From the NCBI GenBank assembly GCA_031392945.1, contig JANMVT010000195.1:1-64000 (forward strand): DNA of 64,000 nt, in the 5' to 3' direction. The first letter of the stretch is position 1, and the number at the start of each line of letters is the position of its first letter. The notes beneath the pieces are model-generated. The model was not told the origin of the DNA, made no database searches, and saw only the letters and a program-made list of their open reading frames with translations. Both the position numbers and the translations under genes were made by a program. Shown here in pieces: positions 7,509 to 15,094 of the stretch. The DNA comes from JANYCG01 sp031392945 (GTDB lineage: Bacteria; Pseudomonadota; Gammaproteobacteria; Burkholderiales; Burkholderiaceae_C).

Positions 7509-8570
7509 ATGCATTTCTGCGGAATCGGCACTGCCACACCCCAAAATCGTTACGCCAAAGCCGAGTGCCTGGAGGCATTCCAAAAATCACATTGGTTCGG
7601 GCGCCTTGAAGCCCGCGCCCATCTGATCGCCCGCACAGTTCTGCAACGGGACAATGGCATCGACACGCGCCATCTTGCCGTCGAATGCCTTGAAGAAGTC
7701 TTCACGATAGATCCCAACACCCTGGCGCAGCGTTTTCTGGCCCACGCGCCGGTGCTGGCCGCAAAAGCCGGCCAGCGTGCGCTGCAACAGGCCGGCCTGT
7801 TGCCCCAGGAAATTGACGCCATTGCTGTCAGCACCTGCACGGGTTACCTGTGTCCCGGGCTCTCGGGCCATGTGATTGAGCGGCTGGGTTTGCGTGCTGA
7901 CGTACAAGCCTTCGATCTGGTTGGGCAAGGCTGTGCGGCTGCATTGCCGAATTTTCAACTTGGCCGCGCCTTGCTGCAATCCGGCACGTGCCGCCACGTC
8001 TTGTCCATCTGCGTCGAGGTCAGCAGCGCCGCGATGTACCTTGACAACGACCCCGGCGTGCTGATCAGCGCCTGCCTATTCGGCGACGGCGCGGGCGCGG
8101 CCGTCCTGTCGCAGCAGCCGAAATCGGGGGGCCGTCGCATGGAATGGACGGACAGCGCTTCATTGACGGTTCCGTCTCAGCGCGAAGCACTGAAATTTGA
8201 ACAGCGCGACGGCATGTTGCGCAACATCCTGACGCGGGCCGTTCCCACGCTGGCAGCGGAACATGCCCACAAAGTGCTTGAAACCGTGCTGACCCGGGCC
8301 GGGTTGCGCCCGACACAGGTCAGCGCGTGGATCATGCATGCCGGCGGACGCGACGTGCTGCTCGCGCTTGAGCGGCGTTTCGGGCTGGAAACCGCAGACT
8401 TCCGGTACAGCGCCGCCATGCTGCGCGAGTACGGCAACCTGTCAAGCGCATTTGTTTACTTTGTGCTTGCAGCCGCGATGGCGGATGAAGCACCCGGCGG
8501 CTGGTGGTGGCTTTCGTCCTTTGGCGCAGGGTTCAGCTGCCACGGCGCACTGCTGAAAGTCCAGGCATGA
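7509..8570 (+). CDS. Type III polyketide synthase (chalcone/stilbene synthase family)
   Basis: 353 residues with a complete type III PKS catalytic triad: Cys142 in VGQGCAAALP, His277 in WIMHAGGRDVL and Asn310 in REYGNLSSAF. The CoA-tunnel signature STCTGYLCPGLS is also present. These enzymes extend an acyl starter with malonyl-CoA and cyclise it to resorcinols, phloroglucinols or pyrones without a resident carrier protein. An AGGAGG lies 11 bp before the ATG. The next four genes overlap or nearly touch it, giving PKS, methyltransferase, flavoprotein, ACP, ketosynthase. The first three parallel the Streptomyces srsABC phenolic-lipid operon (type III PKS, methyltransferase, flavin hydroxylase). 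The product is likely an alkyl or acyl phenolic, but the substrate cannot be read from sequence. Confidence 0.9.
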   Translation: MHFCGIGTATPQNRYAKAECLEAFQKSHWFGRLEARAHLIARTVLQRDNGIDTRHLAVECLEEVFTIDPNTLAQRFLAHAPVLAAKAGQRALQQAGLLPQEIDAIAVSTCTGYLCPGLSGHVIERLGLRADVQAFDLVGQGCAAALPNFQLGRALLQSGTCRHVLSICVEVSSAAMYLDNDPGVLISACLFGDGAGAAVLSQQPKSGGRRMEWTDSASLTVPSQREALKFEQRDGMLRNILTRAVPTLAAEHAHKVLETVLTRAGLRPTQVSAWIMHAGGRDVLLALERRFGLETADFRYSAAMLREYGNLSSAFVYFVLAAAMADEAPGGWWWLSSFGAGFSCHGALLKVQA

Positions 8571-9310
8571 TCCTTTCCCGGACTGTGGGCGTCGAGACGC
8601 TCGACACACTCGAAGAAGACGACCCGGCCGCGATGCAGTCGCGTCGCGACCTGAAGCGCATCCATCGCGTCATGGGCACCCGGTCGATCCTGCAGCGCGC
8701 CTTGCTGTCCATGATGGCCGGCCGGCGCGACCCCGCGCCGTTGCGCGTGCTGGAACTCGGCGCCGGCGACGGCAGCCTGATGCTCGGTGTGGCGCGCGCC
8801 CTGGGCGCGCAGTTCCCAAAAGTGGAACTGACTTTGCTGGATGCCCAGCCGCTTGTCGACCGGGCCATGGTCCAGCGTTTTGCAGGCACGGGCTGGGCGG
8901 CCCGGTCCAGTGTGGCGGACGCGCTCGTATGGGCCCATGGCGACACGGATTTTCTGCAAAGGCGCGGCGCGCCGTCGCGCTGGGATCTTGTCATTGTCAA
9001 TCTTTTTTTGCACCATTTCGACGGGGCGCGGCTGCGGGCGCTGCTCGATGCCATCGCGGCGCGAAGTGACCGTTTCTTTGCCTGCGAGCCGCGCCGCGCC
9101 TGGCTCCCGCTGGTCGCAAGCCGCCTGGTGGGCGCGATCGGCGTCAATGCCGTGACTCGCCAGGACGCGGTTCTGAGCGTAAAAGCGGGTTTCCAGGCAC
9201 GGGAACTCACTGCACTGTGGCCGCAACGCGGCATCGAATGGCGGACAGGCGAGTATCCGGCGGGTCTCTTCAGCCACTGCTTTCGGGCCGAACGCCCCGG
9301 ATTGAAGTGA
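8567..9310 (+). CDS. Class I SAM-dependent methyltransferase of the PKS operon
   Basis: 247 residues. The ATG overlaps the PKS stop (ATGA), so the genes are translationally coupled. An upstream in-frame start at 8504 would lie deep in the PKS and is rejected. The S-adenosylmethionine-binding motif I is VLELGAGDGSLML, followed by an acidic motif II region (VELTLLDAQPL). WDLVIVNLFLHHFDG is the motif IV/V area typical of small-molecule methyltransferases. Its likely job is O- or C-methylation of the polyketide ring. The stop overlaps the next start by one base. Confidence 0.85.
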   Translation: MILSRTVGVETLDTLEEDDPAAMQSRRDLKRIHRVMGTRSILQRALLSMMAGRRDPAPLRVLELGAGDGSLMLGVARALGAQFPKVELTLLDAQPLVDRAMVQRFAGTGWAARSSVADALVWAHGDTDFLQRRGAPSRWDLVIVNLFLHHFDGARLRALLDAIAARSDRFFACEPRRAWLPLVASRLVGAIGVNAVTRQDAVLSVKAGFQARELTALWPQRGIEWRTGEYPAGLFSHCFRAERPGLK

Positions 9311-10557
9311 TGCAAGACAGGTTCAATGCCATTGTTGTGGGCGCCGGTCCGGCGGGCTCGTCGGCGGCAATTCTTCTGGCGCGGGCCGGGTGGTCGGTCG
9401 CGCTGGTCGAGAAACACATTTTTCCCCGGCGCAAGGTCTGCGGGGAATGCATCGCGGCGGGCAATCTGCCGCTCCTGCATGCGCTGGGCATCGGGTCGGC
9501 GTTCAAGGCAATCGCCGGAGCGCCGCTGCGCCAGCTCGCACTGCTTCGTGGCTACAACAGGGTTGTCGCCGACCTGCCTTCTGCCGCGCATGAAAAATAC
9601 CCCTGGGGCCAGGCGCTCGGCCGGGATGCGCTCGACACCCTGCTGATCGAACAAGCCCGCCTTGACGGGGCGCAACTGTTCCAGCCGTGGGCGGTGCAGG
9701 AAATCGACGGCGCCGCAGGCAACTGGCGTTGCGACATCCGCGCAGCGGGTTCGGGCGAGCGGCGGATATTGCGCGCGCCGGTGGTCATCGATGCCCATGG
9801 TTCGTGGGAAGCGCTTGCGTCCGCACGTGCGCAGGGGCGCCCGGTTCACAAACCGTCTGACCTGTTTGCCTTCAAGGCCAATTTTCGCGGCGCCAACCTG
9901 GACGAGGGCATGGTGTCAGTGATGTCCTTCCAGGGCGGATATGGCGGCATGGTGGTGGCGGGCGGCGGCCTCAGCACCGTGGCCTGCTGCATTCGCCGTG
10001 ACCGCCTGGACGAATGCCGGGCTTTGGCGCCCGGGCAAAGCGCGGCGCTGGTGGTAGAAGCCATGCTCCGAAAGCAGTGCCTCGGCGTGCGCACAGCCCT
10101 GCGGGGCTCGGTCGAGGACGGGGGTTGGCTCAGCGCCGGACCGTTGCAGCCCGGCATTAGGGTGCATGGCGACGACGCGATTTTCCGGATCGGAAATGCG
10201 GCCGGTGAAGCCCATCCAATCATTGGCGAAGGCATGAGCATGGCGCTGCAGTCGGCGTGGCTGCTGTGCGCGCAACTGCTGCTGGGCAAACGGGTCAACA
10301 AACTCTCTGACGTGGCGTGGCAACGCCAGGTTGGCGTGCGTTACGCTGCGCATTGGCGCCGCGAGTTCGTCCCGCGCATGCGCGTTTCGGCAAGCTTTGC
10401 CCACTTTGCGATGCGGCCCAGGCTGGCGGCCATGCTGGTTGCCGGTGCAAGGATCTGGCCGGGCCTGCTGACCACCGGGGCAGGCTGGAGCGGCAAAGCC
10501 CGGTGCGCTGCCGATTCTGCCGTGGTCTCGCTTTTGGCCCGCACTGCTGACCGGTGA
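9310..10557 (+). CDS. FAD-dependent oxidoreductase (geranylgeranyl-reductase/halogenase-like)
   Basis: 415 residues. The N-terminal dinucleotide-binding fold carries AIVVGAGPAGSSAAILLARA and a terminal acidic residue (VALVEK). The FPRRKVCGE segment is the conserved R-x-C-G-E type motif of geranylgeranyl-reductase-like flavoproteins. FRIGNAAGEAHPIIGEGMSM is the second FAD motif (usually GDAAG; here GNAAG). The start ATG shares its A with the stop of the methyltransferase. In this setting it probably hydroxylates, oxidises or dearomatises the polyketide ring, as SrsC does for alkylresorcinols. Reduction of a lipid double bond is the alternative. No membrane anchor is evident. Confidence 0.85.
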   Translation: MQDRFNAIVVGAGPAGSSAAILLARAGWSVALVEKHIFPRRKVCGECIAAGNLPLLHALGIGSAFKAIAGAPLRQLALLRGYNRVVADLPSAAHEKYPWGQALGRDALDTLLIEQARLDGAQLFQPWAVQEIDGAAGNWRCDIRAAGSGERRILRAPVVIDAHGSWEALASARAQGRPVHKPSDLFAFKANFRGANLDEGMVSVMSFQGGYGGMVVAGGGLSTVACCIRRDRLDECRALAPGQSAALVVEAMLRKQCLGVRTALRGSVEDGGWLSAGPLQPGIRVHGDDAIFRIGNAAGEAHPIIGEGMSMALQSAWLLCAQLLLGKRVNKLSDVAWQRQVGVRYAAHWRREFVPRMRVSASFAHFAMRPRLAAMLVAGARIWPGLLTTGAGWSGKARCAADSAVVSLLARTADR

Positions 10558-10581
10558 CAGGCATTCACATTGAGGAATCCC

Positions 10582-10866
10582 ATGACAAAAACCTTTGACC
10601 GCCTTTGTGCCATTTTGATCAAGGACTACAAGCTGGACGCCACCTTGCTGACGCTCGACGCCCCGCTGGACGCCCTGGGCATCGACTCCCTTGGCGTCGC
10701 GGAACTGCTGTTCACCGTTGAGGATGAGTTCGGCATTGTCCTGCCGCCCGAGCCGGTGCAGTTGCCGACCCTTGGCGATGTCGTCCACTATATCGACGCG
10801 CTGGTTGCGGCCCAGCGCGACGCCGCATCAGCCGAGACCGTCAATGCGTCATTGACAGCGCCATGA
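10582..10866 (+). CDS. Acyl carrier protein of the PKS operon
   Basis: 94 residues from the ATG at 10582, preceded by GAGGAA. The phosphopantetheine attachment site is Ser36 in DALGIDSLGVAELLF, and EDEFGIVLPPE is the usual ACP helix III region. A dedicated ACP beside a type III PKS is notable because type III enzymes normally use CoA esters. The ACP and the adjoining ketosynthase could make or deliver a specific fatty starter. The stop overlaps the ketosynthase start (ATGA). Confidence 0.9.
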   Translation: MTKTFDRLCAILIKDYKLDATLLTLDAPLDALGIDSLGVAELLFTVEDEFGIVLPPEPVQLPTLGDVVHYIDALVAAQRDAASAETVNASLTAP

Positions 10867-12098
10867 GACGGGTCGCAGTCACTGGCATGGGCATGGTCAC
10901 GCCGCTGGGCAACACGGGCGACGGGGCCTACGCCTGCGCCCGCAGCGGGCAGTCCGGAATCCGCAGGCTGGAGGCATCTTTTTCACACCGCCTGGCAGCA
11001 CCGCTGGCCGCCTGCGCCCGTTTCGACGGCGCAGCACATTTCGAGCCGCCCAAGCTGCGCATGCTGGACCGCGTCAGCCAGTTCGCGGTGGTTGCCGCCA
11101 ACCAGGCGATTGCCCAGGCAGGCAGCAACTTCGATTCCCTGGGCCGGGAACGGGTGGGGGTCTTCGTCGGCACCGGGATGGGCGGGTCGCACACCAGCGA
11201 CGAGGGCTATAGGACGCTTTACGGCGATGGCTCGGACCGCATCAAGCCTTTCACCGTGTTGATGGGCATGCACAATGCGCCTGCGGCATGGATTGGCATC
11301 GAGCACGCCCTGCGTGGCCCCAACCTGACTTACGCCACCGCCTGTTCGTCCTCTGCGGTCGCCATCGGCGAAGCCTGGCTGCGTATAGCGGCAGGCGTCA
11401 TCGACATGGCAATCGCAGGCGGCTCGGAAGCGCCGCTTTCATTTGGCTCCCTCAAGGCATGGGAGGCGCTGCACACACTCGCCGCCATAGACGCAGTCCA
11501 GCCATCCGCTTCGTGCAAGCCGTTCTCTAAAAGCCGCAGTGGCATGGTGCTGGGCGAAGGCGCTGCGATGCTCGTCCTGGAAGCCTGGGAAAGCGCCATT
11601 GAACGCGGGGCCTGCATCCACGGTGAAATACTTGGCTACGGGCTTGCCACCGATGCGGGGCACATCACCCGCCCCAGCGTTGACGGCCAGGCGGCGGCCA
11701 TGCACGCCGCACTTCGCTCTGCCGCGCTCGACGCGTCTGAAGTGGATGCCATCAACGCCCATGGCACCGGCACGCTCGCCAATGACGCCGTTGAAACCGC
11801 CGCCATCAAGGCCGTGTTCGGCAAGCGGGCCCATGCCATTCCCATCAGCGCCACCAAGGCCCTGCACGGGCATCTGCTGGGTGCTGCGGGCGCGCTGGAA
11901 TGTGTTTTGTCCTTGCTGGCCATGCAAAACGCGGCCGTCTTGCCAACCATGCACCTCGATGTGGCAGACCCCGACTGCGATCTGGATTACGTGCCCAACG
12001 CAGGGCGGGAACACGCAGGCGTGCGCACGATGCTGTCCAATTCATTCGCATTCGGCGGCACCAATGCCGTTCTCGCTTTGCGAAGGAGCCCAGACTGA
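10863..12098 (+). CDS. Beta-ketoacyl-ACP synthase (KAS II/FabF family)
   Basis: 411 residues with an intact thiolase-fold triad: Cys161 in TYATACSSSAVAIG, His300 in NAHGTGTLANDAVE and His337 in KALHGHLLGAAGALE. The N-terminus VAVTGMGMVTPLG and the C-terminal NSFAFGGTNAVLAL motif are typical of FabF-like enzymes. It is probably the condensing enzyme acting on the neighbouring ACP, building a starter or extending the side chain. It is not the housekeeping FabF, which sits in a fab cluster. It is the last gene of the operon and is convergent, by 11 bp, with the next gene. Confidence 0.9.
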   Translation: MRRVAVTGMGMVTPLGNTGDGAYACARSGQSGIRRLEASFSHRLAAPLAACARFDGAAHFEPPKLRMLDRVSQFAVVAANQAIAQAGSNFDSLGRERVGVFVGTGMGGSHTSDEGYRTLYGDGSDRIKPFTVLMGMHNAPAAWIGIEHALRGPNLTYATACSSSAVAIGEAWLRIAAGVIDMAIAGGSEAPLSFGSLKAWEALHTLAAIDAVQPSASCKPFSKSRSGMVLGEGAAMLVLEAWESAIERGACIHGEILGYGLATDAGHITRPSVDGQAAAMHAALRSAALDASEVDAINAHGTGTLANDAVETAAIKAVFGKRAHAIPISATKALHGHLLGAAGALECVLSLLAMQNAAVLPTMHLDVADPDCDLDYVPNAGREHAGVRTMLSNSFAFGGTNAVLALRRSPD

Positions 12099-12109
12099 GC
12101 CGGGGCGGG

Positions 12110-12787
12110 TCAAGGCAAATTTGCAACGAGGTCGCGCGACGATTCCTGGACAATGGTTTTCATGGAAACGTACTCCTCCGCCATGGATTCATGCGAAACG
12201 GTAGATTCCTGCGCGCCCTCCCAGGCGATCGAGCCGTCCCGGCTGTCCCAGATTTGAAGGAAAAGCCGGATCGTGCTGGTTTTGGTTTCCAGCACCCGAA
12301 CGCCCAAGATCCCAAACCGGCCTTTGGACTCCTGCTTGAACGCGCCCAGCTTGAGCTGCGCAAGGTACCGCATCCCCGTGGCGGCCGCCACTTTCTGCAG
12401 GGTCTCGGGGTCGAATATCCCGGCCAGCCGATAGTCTTCGAACATCTGCCGGTATTCGCGTGTCAGCCCGTTTCGGTTGATTGCACTCAGGGTCTGGGGA
12501 AGCGGCAGGATCCGCAATTCGGGACGGCCGTTTCTCAATATTTCGGTGAAGGAGAGCGCCAGGGCCTGTTTGTCCTCTTCCTGCCCTGTGGCGGAAGACG
12601 GCGTAATCAGGGCGATGCCCCCGGCCCGCAGATCCTCAGTCTTCAGGCTGATGGCCTGCACCTGGATCGTGGGGCTGTTCTGCACGGTCTTTCTCTGGAT
12701 ATCCTGGCTTGCGCAGCCAATCTGCATCAACGCCAGGCCAGTTGCCAGCGCCGCCAACATGCGCGTGGAATTGGCTGAAGATGACAT
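12110..12787 (-). CDS. Putative lipoprotein of unknown function
   Basis: 225 residues from the ATG at 12787 (AAGGG upstream). The N-terminus MLAALATGLALMQIGCASQD is a signal with a probable lipidated Cys, although Gln at the -3 position is unusual for a lipobox. The mature part is mixed alpha/beta with MRYLAQLKLGAF and IRLFLQIWDSRDGSIAWEG, reminiscent of small periplasmic lipoproteins. The family was not recognised. The promoter region is shared with the divergent FecR-like gene and holds two copies of the 16-bp palindrome (12900 and 13038). Confidence 0.78.
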   Translation of the reverse strand: MSSSANSTRMLAALATGLALMQIGCASQDIQRKTVQNSPTIQVQAISLKTEDLRAGGIALITPSSATGQEEDKQALALSFTEILRNGRPELRILPLPQTLSAINRNGLTREYRQMFEDYRLAGIFDPETLQKVAAATGMRYLAQLKLGAFKQESKGRFGILGVRVLETKTSTIRLFLQIWDSRDGSIAWEGAQESTVSHESMAEEYVSMKTIVQESSRDLVANLP

Positions 12788-12899
12788 GATGTGAGAGCCC
12801 TTGAATGAGAATGCGGTTGAACAATGTCCCGATGGCTGGGACGCGCCACCTGCCTCGCGTCCCATGGTGGACAACTTAAGCTTGAAAAAGCCGCGGCTC

Positions 12900-12915
12900 T
12901 GTTCGTTGCCGCACC
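12900..12915. promoter_or_regulatory. Weak copy of the 16-bp palindrome upstream of the lipoprotein gene
   Basis: TGTTCGTTGCCGCACC, two arm mismatches, 112 bp before the minus-strand ATG at 12787. It is weaker than the other copies and could be chance on its own. It is listed because a strong copy lies 122 bp away in the same divergent spacer. Confidence 0.35.
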
Positions 12916-13037
12916 AAGCGCGAATTAATTTTCGGCGTGAGGGCCTCTGCCACCAGGCGTCCGTCCGATCAGGTTTGGGACAGAACAAGCCGGCCATGGA
13001 AATTCACGGCTTGAATCAGGGCCACTTCGGCGGGTTG

Positions 13038-13053
13038 TGTGCGCCAGCGCACA
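13038..13053. promoter_or_regulatory. Perfect 16-bp palindrome upstream of the FecR-like gene
   Basis: TGTGCGCCAGCGCACA, seven-base arms without mismatch around CA, 78 bp before the GTG start at 13132. This is the best copy in the window. It also argues against an earlier ATG at 13039, which would lie inside the palindrome. Confidence 0.7.
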
Positions 13054-13131
13054 GCGTCGGCCCAGGTTTGGGCGCATCGTCAGCCGAACCAACAGCCAGA
13101 ACGGCTGCCAAAGGTCTCAACAGGATTCACC

Positions 13132-14802
13132 GTGCAAAAGCACTGCCGCCACTTTAGCTTGTTCATCCTCGCATCAGCCATCGTCCTGCTCGCCTTCACC
13201 GGCATGGCCCGCGCCGACCCGCCTTCGCGCGTCGCCCGCCTGGGTTTCATCAGCGGGGCAGTCAGCTTCTCTCCAGCGGGTGAAAACGACTGGGTGCAGG
13301 CCACACTCAACCGGCCGCTGACCCATGGCGACCGGCTTTGGGCGGACGACCGGGGGCGGGCCGAAATCCAGGTCGGCGGCGCAATGATCCGCATGAATGC
13401 CAGCACCAGCCTGGCCGTGCTCAATCTCGATGACCAGACGGCCCAGTTTCAATTGACGCAGGGCAGCCTGAATGTGCGGGTGCGCAGCCTGGAGCCGGGC
13501 CAGGTGTTCGAGGTGGATACCCCCAACCTCGCCTTCACCCTGCGCCAGCCGGGTGAATACCGCATCACCGTGGATCCCCGTGGCGACGCCACCGGCATCG
13601 TGGTGCGCAAAGGCCGGGGCGAAGCCGCAGGCGAAGGCGCGACCTACCTGATTGACCCGCGCCAGCCGTACCGCTTCACCGGCACCGGCCTGCGCGATTA
13701 CCAGACCTTCACCACCCCGCGCGCCGACGAATTCGACCGCTGGGCGAGCAGCCGCGACCGCAGTTACGACGCTTCGACCTCGGCCAGGTACGTTTCGCCT
13801 GACGTGATCGGCTACCAGGATCTGGACGCCAACGGCGCCTGGCAGGTCGATCCCGGGTACGGCAATGTCTGGGTGCCAAGCCGCATGGCCGCCAACTGGG
13901 CCCCCTACCGGGACGGCCATTGGGCCTGGATCGACCCCTGGGGCTGGACTTGGGTGGACGACGCGCCCTGGGGCTTTGCGGTGTCGCACTACGGGCGCTG
14001 GGCGCACCTGCGAAACCATTGGGCCTGGGTGCCTGGCCCCGCGCGCACCCGCGCCTGGTATGCGCCGGCCCTGGTCGCCTTTGTCGGCGGCGACAATTTT
14101 CAGATCAGCGTCGCCAGCGGCGCCATCGGCGCGGTGGCCTGGTTTGCGTTGGGGCCGCGCGAGGTTTACCACCCGCCCTATGCGGCAAGCCGGGGTTATT
14201 TCGAAAGCGTCAACCGCAGCAACACTGTGGTCACCAACACGGTGATCAACAACACCTACAACGTCAGCCACCTGGGCAACACCATGTACGCCAACCGCCA
14301 GGTGCCGGGCGCCGTGACCGCCATGCCCAGAACCGCGTTTGCGCAGTCCCAGGCGGTGGGCAAAGCGTCTGTGCCCGTCGCCAGAGTAGTTGTGGCCAGC
14401 GCGCCGGTGGCGGCGGCGGCGCCCATCGCCCCGACCGAGCGAAGCGTGCGCGGACGCGGCGACCGGGGCCAAGCCCCGCCGGCGCGCGTGTTTGAGCGCC
14501 CCGTCATCGCCCGCAACGCGCCGCCCGCGCCCCATGTCGGTTTTGTTGTGCAACAGCCGCAATTGGCGGCCACACCCGGCAAGCCGCTGGACGAACCGGC
14601 GCGGCGGGCCTTGCGCCCGGCAACCGGCGCGCCCGCGCCCGTGGTCAAGGTGATAGCGCCAAGCGCCGCAGCGGCTGCGGCGCCGCTGGCCGCGCCGGCA
14701 GCGCCCAAGGCTGTTGCCGCGCGTGCAGAGGCTCCCGCCGCGATGCCGATCCAACCGCCAGCGGCGGGCCGATCGAACAACGGCAATAGGCCGCCCGGCT
14801 GA
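13132..14802 (+). CDS. FecR-domain / DUF6600-type secreted protein with Ala-Pro-rich tail
   Basis: 556 residues from a GTG at 13132, chosen because AGGA precedes it and a clear signal peptide follows (LFILASAIVLLAFTGMARA). Residues about 33-180 resemble a FecR beta domain (RLWADDRGRAEIQVGGAMIR). A Trp/Tyr-rich region (WQVDPGYGNVWVPS, WAWIDPWGWTWVDDAPWGF) is typical of DUF6600 proteins. The last 170 residues are Ala/Pro-rich and probably disordered. It is predicted to be periplasmic or surface-exposed, and its role is unknown. It differs from true FecR, which is a membrane anti-sigma factor: no sigma factor or TonB receptor is nearby. Confidence 0.82.
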   Translation: MQKHCRHFSLFILASAIVLLAFTGMARADPPSRVARLGFISGAVSFSPAGENDWVQATLNRPLTHGDRLWADDRGRAEIQVGGAMIRMNASTSLAVLNLDDQTAQFQLTQGSLNVRVRSLEPGQVFEVDTPNLAFTLRQPGEYRITVDPRGDATGIVVRKGRGEAAGEGATYLIDPRQPYRFTGTGLRDYQTFTTPRADEFDRWASSRDRSYDASTSARYVSPDVIGYQDLDANGAWQVDPGYGNVWVPSRMAANWAPYRDGHWAWIDPWGWTWVDDAPWGFAVSHYGRWAHLRNHWAWVPGPARTRAWYAPALVAFVGGDNFQISVASGAIGAVAWFALGPREVYHPPYAASRGYFESVNRSNTVVTNTVINNTYNVSHLGNTMYANRQVPGAVTAMPRTAFAQSQAVGKASVPVARVVVASAPVAAAAPIAPTERSVRGRGDRGQAPPARVFERPVIARNAPPAPHVGFVVQQPQLAATPGKPLDEPARRALRPATGAPAPVVKVIAPSAAAAAAPLAAPAAPKAVAARAEAPAAMPIQPPAAGRSNNGNRPPG

Positions 14803-14857
14803 CCCGCCCGGCTTTCTCAATGAGCGCCCAGATCGACGGCCCGCCGCAATGCGTTGA

Positions 14858-15094
14858 AAGCCGGGCGTTTTTCTGGCTGGCGTGCTAGTGATCGGCCTCG
14901 TGGACAATCTCCTGCGCCCGGCCCTGGTGGGCAAGGACACCCGCCTGCCCGACTACCTGGTGATGGTCATCACACTGGGCGGCATGGCGGTGTTCGGCAT
15001 CAACGGCTTCGTGCTGGGCCCGGTGATCGCGGCGCTGTTCACGGCGGCGTGGCACATCCATGGGGCAATGCAGGATGATTCCATTCCCCACTAA
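14858..15094 (+). pseudogene. AI-2E/PerM-family transporter, C-terminal remnant
   Basis: The frame ending at 15094 reads VLVIGLVDNLLRPALVGKDT and continues with RLPDYLVMVITLGGMAVFGI, the signature C-terminal end of AI-2E (UPF0118) family transporters, which are normally about 350 residues. Only about 78 codons remain, and an in-frame stop lies at 14855-14857. The front of the gene is missing, so this is a 3' fragment. It overlaps the start of the following ATPase gene by about 20 bp. Confidence 0.75.
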
